A stretch of 64,000 nt of DNA from 40CM-2-70-7 sp035631315 (GCA_035631315.1 DASQIZ010000039.1:53576-117575), one strand, 5' to 3'; shown: positions 53,833-62,690, counted from the stretch's first letter. Numbers and translations: made by a program. Notes: generated from the sequence alone by a model not told the origin.

Positions 53833-54276
53833 ATGAAGCGGTATGCCTGGGCAGTGATGGGGCTCGGGCTGTGTACCATCGCGGCGGGGAGCGTTCGGGG
53901 TCAGGCACCAGTCCCGAGCCAGCAGTCAAGGCCCCCCGTTGAGTTGCGGCAGAATTACCCGAACCCCTTCAACCCGGCGACCACGATTCCCTTTACGCTG
54001 GGCGGGAATCTGTTCGCGAATGGTCACCGGCCGGTAGTCTCGCTGAAGATTTACAACGTCCTTGCGCAGCTGGTCGCCGTCCCGATTCTGCAGGGGACTG
54101 GCCAGCCGCTCAACGGACAACCGGTGGATTGTGCGAACCCGCAGGGGTGCTCGTTCACCGCGTATTGGGATGGCAACGTGAAGGATGGCGGCCAACAGGC
54201 CTCATCCGGCGTTTACATCTATCAGTTGACCGTCGATGGACAGCGGTTCACGAAGAAGATGCTCATTATGAAGTGA
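53833..54276 (+). CDS. stand-alone exported T9SS-CTD/FlgD-like domain protein
   Basis: 147 aa. A signal peptide ends VRGQ (about 24). The mature protein is almost only one domain: QNYPNPFNPATTIPF (about 41-55), VVSLKIYNVLAQLV, AYWDGNVKDGGQQASSGVYIYQL and a C-terminal KKMLIMK. This is the pattern of the Por-type (T9SS type A) C-terminal sorting domain and of the FlgD Ig-like fold, normally found at the end of long secreted proteins. Here there is no cargo. Two cysteines (DCANPQGC) lie in an inserted loop. A strong AGGAG precedes the ATG; the gene is monocistronic. Confidence 0.75.
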   Translation: MKRYAWAVMGLGLCTIAAGSVRGQAPVPSQQSRPPVELRQNYPNPFNPATTIPFTLGGNLFANGHRPVVSLKIYNVLAQLVAVPILQGTGQPLNGQPVDCANPQGCSFTAYWDGNVKDGGQQASSGVYIYQLTVDGQRFTKKMLIMK

Positions 54277-54292
54277 GCACCGTCGGAAAGAG

Positions 54293-54323
54293 AAAAGGGG
54301 GGCGCGGTTGGCGCCCCCCTTTT
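54293..54323. terminator. bidirectional intrinsic terminator
   Basis: AAAA then GGGGGGCGC (54297-54305), loop GGTTG, GCGCCCCCC (54311-54319) then TTTT. Thirteen paired positions in all and U-tracts on both strands; it ends the CTD-like gene (+) and the transglutaminase gene (-). Confidence 0.92.
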
Positions 54324-54343
54324 CGTTTGCCGGTCCTGCATTC

Positions 54344-56305
54344 CTAGTCCCCGCGATTCAGTACCACGTACTTCACGTCATCGGCTCCAATCCGCTTCAG
54401 CCAGTCCAGCAGCACACCGACCTTATCGGGCGCCTGGATCCCGGGCGCTCCAGTCAGCCGCCTCGTGATCCGCAGCACCCGCCCATCCTGGCGGTACTCA
54501 GCCGTGTAGCGGCCGAAGACACTCGATGCATCGACGTTGGGGGGCAACTGCGCCTTCCAACCCGCCGGCAGCGTCACCTCGAGCGACGAGGATTCCTCGT
54601 GTGGCGAGCCCGACTCCTTCCAGAAGTCGATCGGGAACCGGCGCGACGGCCGTCCCGCGAGGTCGGTGATCAGCTTCGGGGTCGCGTAGTCGTGCAGGGG
54701 CAAGGTGAGGATGTCGGTGGTCCCCGCCATCGACGCGGGCCTCCCGCCGTGGAAGGTCAGCTGCACATACGGACGCGCCTTCCAGTCCCGTCCATCGAAA
54801 ATCTGGAGCGAGTCGGGGACCGCATCGGAAACGATCTCGCTCGCGATGCGCCGGGCCAGGCGTGACTTGTCGTTGGTATCGAGCTCGTTGGTGAAGGCGC
54901 CCCGCAGCCCGTACTGACGCGTCCCAGTCTGCAGCTCGGAGTACTGACCCGTCATCGTCCCATCTGTGGAGAGCTCGCCCACCAGCAGGTCATCGTCGCG
55001 ATTCGCCCCGATCGAGTCCTTCGGGAACGTCACCTGCTCGGCACGCCCGTCCGGGCGGACCAGGAGGCCGAACTCGCCTTGCTCGGATGGGGGCAGGGAG
55101 CCGTACGGCGTGAGGTCACTCGTCAGATCGACGAAGAGATAACCGCCCCAGGGCCGTTCGACCGCCGCGATCATGTGATCGAACGCGTCCACCGTCGGCA
55201 CGGAACGGTCCACGCCACCCACGCTCGAGAGCAGGACCGGGAATGCCTTGAGGCCCATCTGCCGCGCGAGCGCGACGAACATCGTCGCCTTGTCCTTGCA
55301 GTCGCCGTACTTGGTCGTGAGAACGTCCGCAGGGTAGCGAGGCTGATATCCACCGATGCCCAGGGAGAGCGACACGTAGCGGAAGTCCTGCGCCACCCAG
55401 CGCGCGGCGGCGCGAAGCGAATCGTCCTGGGATTTGGCTCCGGCGAGCTCGTCGTGGAATGCCGCCAGGACGGCGGGAGTCGTGACGAACCGGTCCTTCG
55501 ACAGACCCGCGAACCATTTCGCGATGTCGTCCCATCGAAGCGGAGCCGCGATTTCGATTGTCTGGACCACGCCGTTCGAATCGGCGGCGAAGGGCTCGCC
55601 ATCCCAGGGCTGAACCTCCGACGTCGCCCAGAGGTACACTGCCCGTCCGTTGGCTCGGGTCACCTGACGCTTGAAGGTCAGGTTCTGCTCCTTGATGGTC
55701 GGCTGCAGATCCGCGGGAAGGTCGACCAGGTAGCGGGACCGGCGCACCAGACGGCCGGTGGTGACGCGCCACGAGTTGCGGAAATCTCCCGGCATGATCG
55801 GCGTGATGGTCGAGATGGTGTAGCTGTAGTCGACGATGGTGTTCGGTGCGACGCCGCCGAGGGAGACCCGGTGCTCGCGGACGTCGGAGAACACCGGCGC
55901 CTCCTGTGCGACCGGAGCGATTCCCTCCTGCTCGTGCACCGGCTTGTCGCTGATCAGCTTCCCGTCCGTTGAGAGGACGCGCAGCCAGTTGATCGTGAGC
56001 CGCTCGCGGCTTGAGTCGTAATCGAAGGTCTGCTCGCCGAACTGTTCCGCCGCCTCGCGCGTGAAGACCTGCACCACCTGGCGGTAGGTCCGGGACCCCG
56101 TGCCGTCCTTGTTGTATGTGATCACGCCATCGTCGAGGAGCAGGACGTAGTCCTCTCCCTTGTGATCGGCCGGATTGACCGCCAGCTGGTAGATCGAATC
56201 GTCCTTGACGGACGGATCACCGGCGGGGGTGATGTGCGGAGCCTGCGCCGCGAGCGGGGCGGAAGCCAGGGTTGCCAGGATCAACAGGGCAGAAGCGCGC
56301 GCCAC
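54344..56305 (-). CDS. DUF3857/transglutaminase-like exported protein
   Basis: 653 aa. Signal peptide ends SAPLAAQ (about 20). A DUF3857 beta-domain (about 50-250) is followed by a transglutaminase-like core with Cys in YGDCKDKATMFVALAR (about 335), His in DAFDHMIAAV and Asp in LFVDLTSDLTPYG, forming a complete Cys-His-Asp triad, and a DUF3858-like C-terminal part. Proteins of this layout are common in Bacteroidota and Gemmatimonadota; substrate unknown. GTG start at 56305 with GGAG upstream; a TATAAT box lies 30 bases before it. Confidence 0.82.
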   Translation of the reverse strand: MARASALLILATLASAPLAAQAPHITPAGDPSVKDDSIYQLAVNPADHKGEDYVLLLDDGVITYNKDGTGSRTYRQVVQVFTREAAEQFGEQTFDYDSSRERLTINWLRVLSTDGKLISDKPVHEQEGIAPVAQEAPVFSDVREHRVSLGGVAPNTIVDYSYTISTITPIMPGDFRNSWRVTTGRLVRRSRYLVDLPADLQPTIKEQNLTFKRQVTRANGRAVYLWATSEVQPWDGEPFAADSNGVVQTIEIAAPLRWDDIAKWFAGLSKDRFVTTPAVLAAFHDELAGAKSQDDSLRAAARWVAQDFRYVSLSLGIGGYQPRYPADVLTTKYGDCKDKATMFVALARQMGLKAFPVLLSSVGGVDRSVPTVDAFDHMIAAVERPWGGYLFVDLTSDLTPYGSLPPSEQGEFGLLVRPDGRAEQVTFPKDSIGANRDDDLLVGELSTDGTMTGQYSELQTGTRQYGLRGAFTNELDTNDKSRLARRIASEIVSDAVPDSLQIFDGRDWKARPYVQLTFHGGRPASMAGTTDILTLPLHDYATPKLITDLAGRPSRRFPIDFWKESGSPHEESSSLEVTLPAGWKAQLPPNVDASSVFGRYTAEYRQDGRVLRITRRLTGAPGIQAPDKVGVLLDWLKRIGADDVKYVVLNRGD

Positions 56306-56334
56306 GAAACGACTCCAAATGGAAGATTGTGTGA

Positions 56335-56340
56335 ATTATA
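56335..56340 (-). promoter_or_regulatory. -10 box of the transglutaminase-like gene
   Basis: A perfect TATAAT read on the minus strand, 29 bases before the GTG at 56305. No good -35 is visible at 16-18 bases. Confidence 0.5.
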
Positions 56341-56440
56341 CGCCTAAGACACGTAAGCCATTCATCAGGCCCTTTTGACTTAGGTCCTGCCCATCTGACA
56401 CCTTTCTTGCGGTATGGAGGTTGCCTAAACCAGGACCGAT

Positions 56441-59047
56441 ATGATCCGACCCGAACGCTTGACCGTAAAGGCCGCCGAGGCCCTTCAGCAGGCCGCCGCC
56501 GACGCCCGGAGCCGGGGCAATCCGGTGGTGAACGACGCCCACCTCTTCCGAGCCTTGCTTGCGCAGGAGGAGGGAGTCGTCGCACCCCTGCTGCAAAAGG
56601 CCGGCGTGAACGTCGCCCAGCTCACCGCCGAAACCGAGCGGGAAATCGGTCGCTTTCCGAAACAATCGGGGGATGGCGCCGAGCCGACGGTGGCCCGGGA
56701 GCTCTCCTCAGCCTTCGATCGCGCCGAGAAGGACGCGAAGGACCTGGGGGACGCCTACATCTCCACGGAGCACCTCCTCCTGGCGCTGGCCGAGGAGAAG
56801 GGGACCACCGCGCGGCAGCTGCTTTCGGCCGCCGGGGTGGACCGGAAGGAGCTCCTCGCGGCCCTCGAGGCCGTCCGCGGAAGCCACCGGGTGACCGACC
56901 AGGAGCCCGAGCAGAAGTACCAGGCGCTGGAGCGGTTCACGCGCGACCTGACCGAAGTCGCGCAGAAGGGGAAGCTCGACCCCGTCATCGGACGGGACGA
57001 AGAGATTCGCCGCGTGATTCAGGTGCTCTCGCGGCGGACCAAGAACAATCCCGTCCTCATCGGCGAGCCGGGCGTCGGCAAGACGGCCATCGTCGAAGGG
57101 TTGGCGCAGCGGATCGTGCACGGAGACGTGCCTGAGTCGCTCAAGCGCAAGCGTCTCCTCGCCCTCGACATCGGGCAGCTGATCGCGGGCACCAAGTACC
57201 GCGGCGAGTTCGAAGAGCGCTTGAAGGCGGTCCTCAAGGAGATCACCGGGTCAGACGGGCAGTTCATCGTCTTCATCGACGAGCTGCACACACTGGTCGG
57301 AGCGGGGGGCGCGGAAGGTGCAGTGGACGCATCGAACATGCTGAAGCCCGCGCTGGCCCGCGGCGAACTGCATGTCGTCGGCGCGACGACGCTGGACGAG
57401 TATCGCAAGTACATCGAGAAGGATGCTGCGCTGGAGCGCCGGTTCCAGCCTGTCTTCGTGGGTGAGCCGTCCGTCGAAGACGCCATCGCCATTCTCCGCG
57501 GTCTGAAGGAGCGCTACGAAGTGCATCACGGGGTGCGGATCACGGACAACGCGCTGGTAGCCGCGGCGACGCTCTCGCACCGCTACATCGGCGACCGGTT
57601 CCTGCCCGACAAGGCCATCGACCTGGTGGACGAAGCGGCAAGCCGTTTGCGGATCGAAATCGACTCGCTGCCGCAGGAAATCGACGAGGTGGAACGGAAG
57701 ATCGTCCAGCTCGAAATTGAGCGCGCGGCGCTGGCCAAGGAAAAGGACGCCGCGTCGAAGGAACGCCGGAAGGCGATCGACGCCGAACTGTCCGGACTGC
57801 GCGAGAAGTCGACCGGCATGAAGGCACAGTGGCAGGCCGAGAAGGAGGCGATCGGCGGCCTCTCGGCCAAGAAGGCCCAGCTCGAGCAGCTGCGCGCCCA
57901 GGCCGACCAGGCCACGCGCCGCGGTGAGCTGCAGAAGGCCGCCGAAATCAGCTACGGCACCATCCCCGGCATTGAGAAGGAAATCGCCGCATCCGAGAAG
58001 CGGCTGGGCGAAATCCAGAAGAAGGCCCAGTACCTCAAGGAAGAAGTCGACGCCGAGGACATCGCCGAGATCGTGGCGAAGTGGACGGGCATCCCGGTGA
58101 CGCGGATGCTCGAGTCCGAGAAGGTGCGCCTCACCAAACTCGAGGAAGAGCTCGGCCGACGAGTGGTGGGTCAGCCGGAGGCGCTCGCCGCCGTCGCGAA
58201 CGCCGTACGGCGCGCGCGGGCCGGTCTCCAGGATCCCCATCGCCCCACCGGGTCCTTCATCTTCCTCGGCCCCACGGGCGTGGGGAAAACCGAGACCGCG
58301 CGGGCCTTGGCTGAGTTTCTATTCGATGACGAGCGCGCGATGGTGCGTCTGGACATGTCCGAGTACATGGAGAAACACGCCGTCGCGCGGATGATCGGCG
58401 CGCCTCCAGGGTACGTCGGGTACGAGGAGGGTGGCCAGCTCACCGAGGCCATCCGCCGGCGACCGTACGCCGTGGTTCTTTTTGACGAGATCGAAAAAGC
58501 GCATCCGGACGTGTTCAACGTCCTGCTCCAGATTCTTGACGAAGGACGGCTCACGGATTCGCAGGGGCGGACGGTCGACTTCCGGACTACCGTGCTGATC
58601 ATGACGTCCAACATCGGCTCGCAGGACATCCTGGAGATGGGTACGGCGAACTGGGGGCAGGTCGAAACCAAGGTCCTCGACCTCCTTCGGAAGTCATTCA
58701 AGCCGGAGTTTCTGAACCGGGTGGATGACACGATCATCTTCCGGCCGCTGTCGGAGGCGGATATCGCGAGGATCGTGGACGTGCAGCTCCGGCGGTTCGA
58801 ACGCCTGCTCGAGGAGCGGAAGCTCACGCTCGACGTGACACCCGCGGCCAAGCAGCTGCTCGTGTCCGAAGGGTACGACCCGATCTACGGTGCCCGGCCC
58901 CTCAAGCGGTCGATGCAACGGCTCTTGCAGAACCCCCTGGCCATGGCGGTGCTCGAGGGTTCGTACGTCGAAGGAGACACAATCAAGGCCGATCGGGGCA
59001 CGGACGGCGCCCTCACCTTCCAGAAGGTGTCGGGTGGTCGACGATAG
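56441..59047 (+). CDS. clpB: ClpB, protein disaggregase chaperone
   Basis: Hsp100 AAA+ machine that pulls proteins out of aggregates with DnaK. 868 aa. The N domain (1-150) is followed by NBD1 with Walker A GEPGVGKTA (about 207-215), a long coiled-coil M domain (about 405-530, rich in Glu/Lys/Ala), NBD2 with GPTGVGKTE (about 609-617) and a C-terminal domain. YVGYEEGGQ pore-loop and KPEFLNRVDD motifs are present. AGGA precedes the ATG. In the 135-base gap upstream I see no CIRCE element; a CCCATCT at 56390 is a weak heat-shock-sigma-like -10. Confidence 0.97.
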   Translation: MIRPERLTVKAAEALQQAAADARSRGNPVVNDAHLFRALLAQEEGVVAPLLQKAGVNVAQLTAETEREIGRFPKQSGDGAEPTVARELSSAFDRAEKDAKDLGDAYISTEHLLLALAEEKGTTARQLLSAAGVDRKELLAALEAVRGSHRVTDQEPEQKYQALERFTRDLTEVAQKGKLDPVIGRDEEIRRVIQVLSRRTKNNPVLIGEPGVGKTAIVEGLAQRIVHGDVPESLKRKRLLALDIGQLIAGTKYRGEFEERLKAVLKEITGSDGQFIVFIDELHTLVGAGGAEGAVDASNMLKPALARGELHVVGATTLDEYRKYIEKDAALERRFQPVFVGEPSVEDAIAILRGLKERYEVHHGVRITDNALVAAATLSHRYIGDRFLPDKAIDLVDEAASRLRIEIDSLPQEIDEVERKIVQLEIERAALAKEKDAASKERRKAIDAELSGLREKSTGMKAQWQAEKEAIGGLSAKKAQLEQLRAQADQATRRGELQKAAEISYGTIPGIEKEIAASEKRLGEIQKKAQYLKEEVDAEDIAEIVAKWTGIPVTRMLESEKVRLTKLEEELGRRVVGQPEALAAVANAVRRARAGLQDPHRPTGSFIFLGPTGVGKTETARALAEFLFDDERAMVRLDMSEYMEKHAVARMIGAPPGYVGYEEGGQLTEAIRRRPYAVVLFDEIEKAHPDVFNVLLQILDEGRLTDSQGRTVDFRTTVLIMTSNIGSQDILEMGTANWGQVETKVLDLLRKSFKPEFLNRVDDTIIFRPLSEADIARIVDVQLRRFERLLEERKLTLDVTPAAKQLLVSEGYDPIYGARPLKRSMQRLLQNPLAMAVLEGSYVEGDTIKADRGTDGALTFQKVSGGRR

Positions 59048-59489
59048 CGACCGGCGGGGCATGAATCACGCGATCGATTGGGCGCGGCTCGCCCAGTCGG
59101 TCGACGAAGTGCCTGTCGGAGCCGCGTTGCTGCAGAACGGACAACTGGTGGCCGGGGCCCACAACGAGACCCTTGGACTCAAAGATCCGACGGCGCACGC
59201 CGAACTCCTCACCGTTCAGCGGGCTCTGCGCGCCCTCGACACCGACCGGCTCACCGACTGTACGCTCTACATTACGCTCGAGCCCTGCGCGCAGTGCGCG
59301 GGCGCGATCGTCCTCGCCAAGGTGGGGCGGGTGGTGTTCGGAGCCTACGACGACAAAGCGGGGATGGCGGGCTCGGTCGAAGACCTGCTCCGCCATCCCC
59401 GCTTGAACCATCGACCGGAAGTCATCGGCGGGGTGGATGCCGAGACCTGTGGAGCCTTGCTGAAGGAGTTCTTCGCGTCCCGGCGCTAA
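59034..59489 (+). CDS. tadA: TadA, tRNA-specific adenosine deaminase
   Basis: Converts A34 to inosine in tRNA-Arg(ACG). From GTG 59034 it has 151 aa; ATG 59061 (142 aa) is the alternative, but family members extend several residues before the MxxAL helix, which favours 59034. Zinc ligands and catalytic Glu: H55-A-E57 in TAHAELL, C85 and C88 in EPCAQCAGAI. EVPVGAAL is the typical first strand. Overlaps clpB by 14 bases and meets the minus-strand gene 59486-59728 with interleaved stop codons. Confidence 0.9.
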   Translation: MVDDSDRRGMNHAIDWARLAQSVDEVPVGAALLQNGQLVAGAHNETLGLKDPTAHAELLTVQRALRALDTDRLTDCTLYITLEPCAQCAGAIVLAKVGRVVFGAYDDKAGMAGSVEDLLRHPRLNHRPEVIGGVDAETCGALLKEFFASRR

Positions 59490-59728
59490 CCGGGCTTCTT
59501 CGTCCGGCCTTCGATCTTTTCGATCAGTTTCGCCACTTCATCCCGCAAGCGCTTCAGCGCCGGCAGGACCCTGGGCTCGAGCTCACGCTCGATGTCGCGG
59601 GTTTCGTCCCAGAGGTCGGTCAGCACCGCGCGGAACCGGTCCCGCAACTCCCGCCAGGTGGGCGTGGGCTCCTGCTCGTGCTTCGTTTCGGTGACTTCGA
59701 CCTTCGGGGTCTTCTCGAGGTTGTTCAT
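59486..59728 (-). CDS. small charged helical protein of unknown function
   Basis: 80 aa, rich in Glu, Arg and Lys, with no hydrophobic leader: a cytoplasmic, mostly helical protein with heptad-like spacing (LRDRFRAVLTDLWDETRDI and LKRLRDEVAKLIEKIEG). It follows the COG3910-type ATPase gene by 34 bases in the kynurenine operon. Its AGGAGA ribosome site is paired in a hairpin. It could be an adaptor of the ATPase; that is inference from position only. Confidence 0.65.
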   Translation of the reverse strand: MNNLEKTPKVEVTETKHEQEPTPTWRELRDRFRAVLTDLWDETRDIERELEPRVLPALKRLRDEVAKLIEKIEGRTKKPG

Positions 59729-59731
59729 GAG

Positions 59732-59751
59732 GTCTCCTTCCGATAGGAGAC
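59732..59751 (-). promoter_or_regulatory. hairpin sequestering a ribosome binding site
   Basis: On the minus-strand mRNA GTCTCCT pairs with AGGAGAC (seven base pairs, loop ATCGGA). AGGAGA is the Shine-Dalgarno of the small gene whose ATG is at 59728. The fold would hide the site unless opened by ribosomes, heat or a ligand. Confidence 0.6.
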
Positions 59752-59762
59752 TTCTACGCCCC

Positions 59763-60593
59763 TCAGGCGGGTGGAGTTTCGGGCGCGCGCAGATGCCGCA
59801 GAAACCGTTCGGGCGCCGCCAGGAAGTCGCGTGTGAGCGTCACATGCTCCAGCTCCCCATACGGCACCTCGGCCACCGGAGTGACGTCGAAGCTGAAGAT
59901 CCGGGCACCGGGGAAGGCGAGCAGGATGGGGGAGTGGGTGGCGATGATGAACTGTGCCTTCTCGGTGATCATGTCGCCGAGCATGGCGAGGAGCGCCAGC
60001 TGGCTTCTCGGGGCCAGGGGCGCCTCGGGTTCGTCCAGGAGGTAGAGGCCACCGGGGACGAACCGGCCCTGAAAGAGCTTGAGAAAGCTCTCGCCGTGAG
60101 ATGCGCCGTCGAATTCCTTCCCATACCGATGCTCCAACTCGGCGATCGAGCTTCGCATGGGTCCCGTGGCTAGCGCCTTGGCGTATGCCGAGCGGTCTTT
60201 GTACTCCTCGTCCAGCTCCGTGAGGCGCTGCGCCAGCTCCGTGCGCAGCACGCTCAGGCGCTTGGTGAATCCGAAGAAATCCTCCGCCCTGAGAAAGAAG
60301 CCCTTGTGGGTGCGCTTTTCCCAGACGAGCCGGAGGCACTTGGCCAGGCGACGCTGCGCGGCGAGTGTGCCGTCCCGGCCCGTTTCTTCACTGCCCACGG
60401 TGGGCAATCCCGCGGCCGCTGCGAGTCCCTCGAGAATCGTCGACTTGCCCGATCCATTGGCGCCGACCAGGAACGTCACGGGTACGTCGACGGCGAGCCT
60501 GGTGAGTCGCGCGACGGCGGGGACGGAGAATGGAAACCCGGCCTCGGGGCCGGGCAGGTCCGCCTTCCGTTCTACCGACCGCAGGTGAATCAC
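59763..60593 (-). CDS. AAA/ABC-type ATPase, COG3910-like
   Basis: 276 aa. FLVGANGSGKST is the Walker A (about 41-52), YLLDEPEAPL the Walker B with catalytic Glu, IIATHSPILL the switch His region. The insert between them is helical, as in RecF/SMC-like single-chain ATPases of the COG3910 type. No membrane or transport partner. GTG start overlapping the kynureninase gene by four bases. Function unknown. Confidence 0.8.
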   Translation of the reverse strand: MIHLRSVERKADLPGPEAGFPFSVPAVARLTRLAVDVPVTFLVGANGSGKSTILEGLAAAAGLPTVGSEETGRDGTLAAQRRLAKCLRLVWEKRTHKGFFLRAEDFFGFTKRLSVLRTELAQRLTELDEEYKDRSAYAKALATGPMRSSIAELEHRYGKEFDGASHGESFLKLFQGRFVPGGLYLLDEPEAPLAPRSQLALLAMLGDMITEKAQFIIATHSPILLAFPGARIFSFDVTPVAEVPYGELEHVTLTRDFLAAPERFLRHLRAPETPPA

Positions 60594-61753
60594 GCGCGCA
60601 CTGCCTCCGCGAGCGTCCTCAGAGCGAGGTCGAGCTGATCGTCGGTGACATAGGGGGCAGGCCCCAGCCGCAGGATGTCGTGCCGGGCATCGACGTAGAT
60701 GCCTTTTTCCCGGAGTGCTTTGGCGAGGCCAATCGCGTCGGGCGCCCGCAGCGCCAGGAAGCCCGCGACCCCATCAAGTCCATGCACCACGCGCGTGACG
60801 ACTTGGGGCTCCAGGGCGAGCTCGTCGAACGCGTGCGCGAGGCGCCCGACCTGTCGCTTGTTGAGCTCGCGTAAGCGCTCCGGCGTGAGCTGCTGATCGC
60901 TGAAGAACCGGAACACTTCTGCGGCGCGATAATGACTCGTGGGGTCGTAGGTCGAGCCCGCGAAGCGTGCCGGGCCGGCGCCATACAGCACCTTGCCGGC
61001 GGTCTTCGCTTCCAGGTGCTCGAACTCGCTGTACCACCCGGTGATCACGGGGCGCATCATGGTGTCGGAGGGGAACCGGAGAAAGCAGTTGCCCTCACCC
61101 ATCTGGCAGTACTTGTAGCCGCCCCCTACGACGTAGGCGCTGGTCAGGCCGAGGCTGGGGATGGGGAAGGGGATGACGTTGAGCGCGTGGTAGGCGTCGA
61201 CCAGGAGCTCGACCCCGGCTCCCCGGCACGCGGCCGCGATGCTTCCCAGTCCCGGCACGATCTCGGCCGTCTCGAAGAGCACGGCGGAGAGGAGCACGGC
61301 GGCCGTGTCCGGGGTGATCTCCTTGCGCACGCGCTCGGCCAGACTCGCGACCGGATGCGCCGGTACGCGGACGATGGCCACACCTTCTTCTCCCAGACGA
61401 TCGAGCTGTCTCCGCAGCGAATGAAACTCGCTGTCGGTGGTGACGAGCCGGCGCTGGGATTTCAGGGGAAGCCCGGACAGAAAACGCACCAGGAGCTCGT
61501 GGGTGCTGGCGCCCAGCGCGATCTGGTCGGCGTCATCGTGCAGGAGACGGGCAAAGCCGCGGCGTACGGCGCTCGCCATCGCGAACGCCCGCTCCCACTT
61601 GTCGTCGACAAGCTCAGCGGCGTCGGTCCAGGCGCGGGCCTGTCCCTCGAATCCGGCATCGGGCCACGCCTGGTGCGAGTGCCCGGTGAGAAGCACCCGC
61701 TCCGTCACGCGGAACCGGGTGTAGTGGCGAGTCAGCGATTTCGGATCGATCAC
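60590..61753 (-). CDS. kynU: kynureninase-family PLP enzyme
   Basis: 387 aa, fold type I PLP protein. DAYHALNVIPF carries the PLP-contacting Asp and VVGGGYKYCQMGEG holds the Schiff-base lysine (about 214); the aromatic HSHQAWPD near the N-terminus and TGWYSEFEHLE in the middle fit kynureninase. Reaction expected: kynurenine to anthranilate plus alanine. GTG start at 61753 overlaps the dioxygenase stop (GTGA). The pairing with a tryptophan dioxygenase supports the call; exact specificity is inferred. Confidence 0.85.
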   Translation of the reverse strand: MIDPKSLTRHYTRFRVTERVLLTGHSHQAWPDAGFEGQARAWTDAAELVDDKWERAFAMASAVRRGFARLLHDDADQIALGASTHELLVRFLSGLPLKSQRRLVTTDSEFHSLRRQLDRLGEEGVAIVRVPAHPVASLAERVRKEITPDTAAVLLSAVLFETAEIVPGLGSIAAACRGAGVELLVDAYHALNVIPFPIPSLGLTSAYVVGGGYKYCQMGEGNCFLRFPSDTMMRPVITGWYSEFEHLEAKTAGKVLYGAGPARFAGSTYDPTSHYRAAEVFRFFSDQQLTPERLRELNKRQVGRLAHAFDELALEPQVVTRVVHGLDGVAGFLALRAPDAIGLAKALREKGIYVDARHDILRLGPAPYVTDDQLDLALRTLAEAVRA

Positions 61754-62523
61754 AGCTCGGTGCGGATTTCCCAGAGGTCCGGAAATGCGGGCCGGTTGAG
61801 TGTGGTCGCGAGGTACTCCGCGCCCGCCGAGCCACCAGTGCCGCGTCGTGTACCGATGGTCCGCTGCACCATTTTCACGTGCCGGTAGCGCCACTCCTGC
61901 AGGCCTTCATCCAGGTCGACCATGCGCTCGCAGAGCGAGGCCAGGCTCGAGTCCTTGCGGTAGACCTTGATCAGGACTTCTTGTATGGCGGCCGTCGGCT
62001 CGATGGGGGCCGTGAAGACGCGTCGCTCCGGCACCTTGTGACCGTTCCGGCTCAGGCAGGCGAGGAAGGCATCCCACAGCGTCGGATTCTGCAGCCGTTG
62101 CTCGACGGCCTTCCGGGCGGCGCTGCCGGCCGGATACCGCTCGAGGGACTTGGGGTTCTTGTTGCCGAGCACGCACTCCAGCTCGCGGAACTGGTGGGAC
62201 TGAAACCCGCTCCCCGATTCCAGGCGGTCCCGGAAGGAGAGGAACTCGAGCGGGGTCATGGTCTCGAGGATGTCGATCTGCGCGACCAGAACTTTGAGGA
62301 TGGTCAGAATTCGCTTGAACGTGTGGCCCGCGCGGGCGAGGTCGCTTTCGCGGAGGAGCTTCTGGAGGTAGTCGAGCTCGTGGAGGAGCTCCTTGAACCA
62401 GAGCTCGTAGACCTGATGGATGACGATGAAGAGCATCTCGTCATGCTCCGGCCCCTCGGAGAGAGGCTTCTGGAGCGCGAGCAGCTCGTCGAGTTTCAGG
62501 TAACTCGAGTAGGTGACAGCCAT
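61750..62523 (-). CDS. kynA: tryptophan 2,3-dioxygenase
   Basis: Heme enzyme opening the indole ring of tryptophan to N-formylkynurenine. 257 aa, the short bacterial form. YSSYLKLDELL, HDEMLFIVIHQVYELWFKELLHELD (distal pocket and substrate residues), FQSHQFRELE, and WRYRHVKMVQRTIGTRRGTGGS with the proximal heme His are all present. ATG 62523 matches family starts; a longer frame to 62586 runs into the tRNA promoter region. A CATACT box lies 14 bases upstream. No kynurenine formamidase gene is adjacent. Confidence 0.93.
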   Translation of the reverse strand: MAVTYSSYLKLDELLALQKPLSEGPEHDEMLFIVIHQVYELWFKELLHELDYLQKLLRESDLARAGHTFKRILTILKVLVAQIDILETMTPLEFLSFRDRLESGSGFQSHQFRELECVLGNKNPKSLERYPAGSAARKAVEQRLQNPTLWDAFLACLSRNGHKVPERRVFTAPIEPTAAIQEVLIKVYRKDSSLASLCERMVDLDEGLQEWRYRHVKMVQRTIGTRRGTGGSAGAEYLATTLNRPAFPDLWEIRTEL

Positions 62524-62603
62524 CCGGATTCCGGGAAAGTATGAGCACCAAGCTAGGCAGCACTTCTCGGCAATGCGATAGCCCACTACTTTCCAGCCTC
62601 CGA

Positions 62604-62690
62604 GGACGGGTGGCCGAGTGGCTTATGGCACACGCCTGGAAAGCGTGTAAACGGGAAACCGTTTCGTGGGTTCGAATCCCACCCTGTCCG
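62604..62690 (+). tRNA. tRNA-Ser (anticodon GGA)
   Basis: Acceptor GGACGGG (62604-62610) pairs with CCTGTCC (62683-62689), discriminator G at 62690. Anticodon stem CACGC/GCGTG with loop CTGGAAA, anticodon GGA at 62638-62640. A long variable arm (ACGGGAAACCGT) and T arm GTGGGTTCGAATCCCAC mark a class II tRNA-Ser. CCA is not encoded. The 80 bases before it, back to the dioxygenase start, hold only promoter-like sequence. Confidence 0.96.

Noticed and set aside
56374..56400. Heat-shock sigma promoter upstream of clpB
   Set aside because: TTGACT and CCCATCT are only ten bases apart, shorter than the usual spacing, and no CIRCE element is present. Not strong enough to call.
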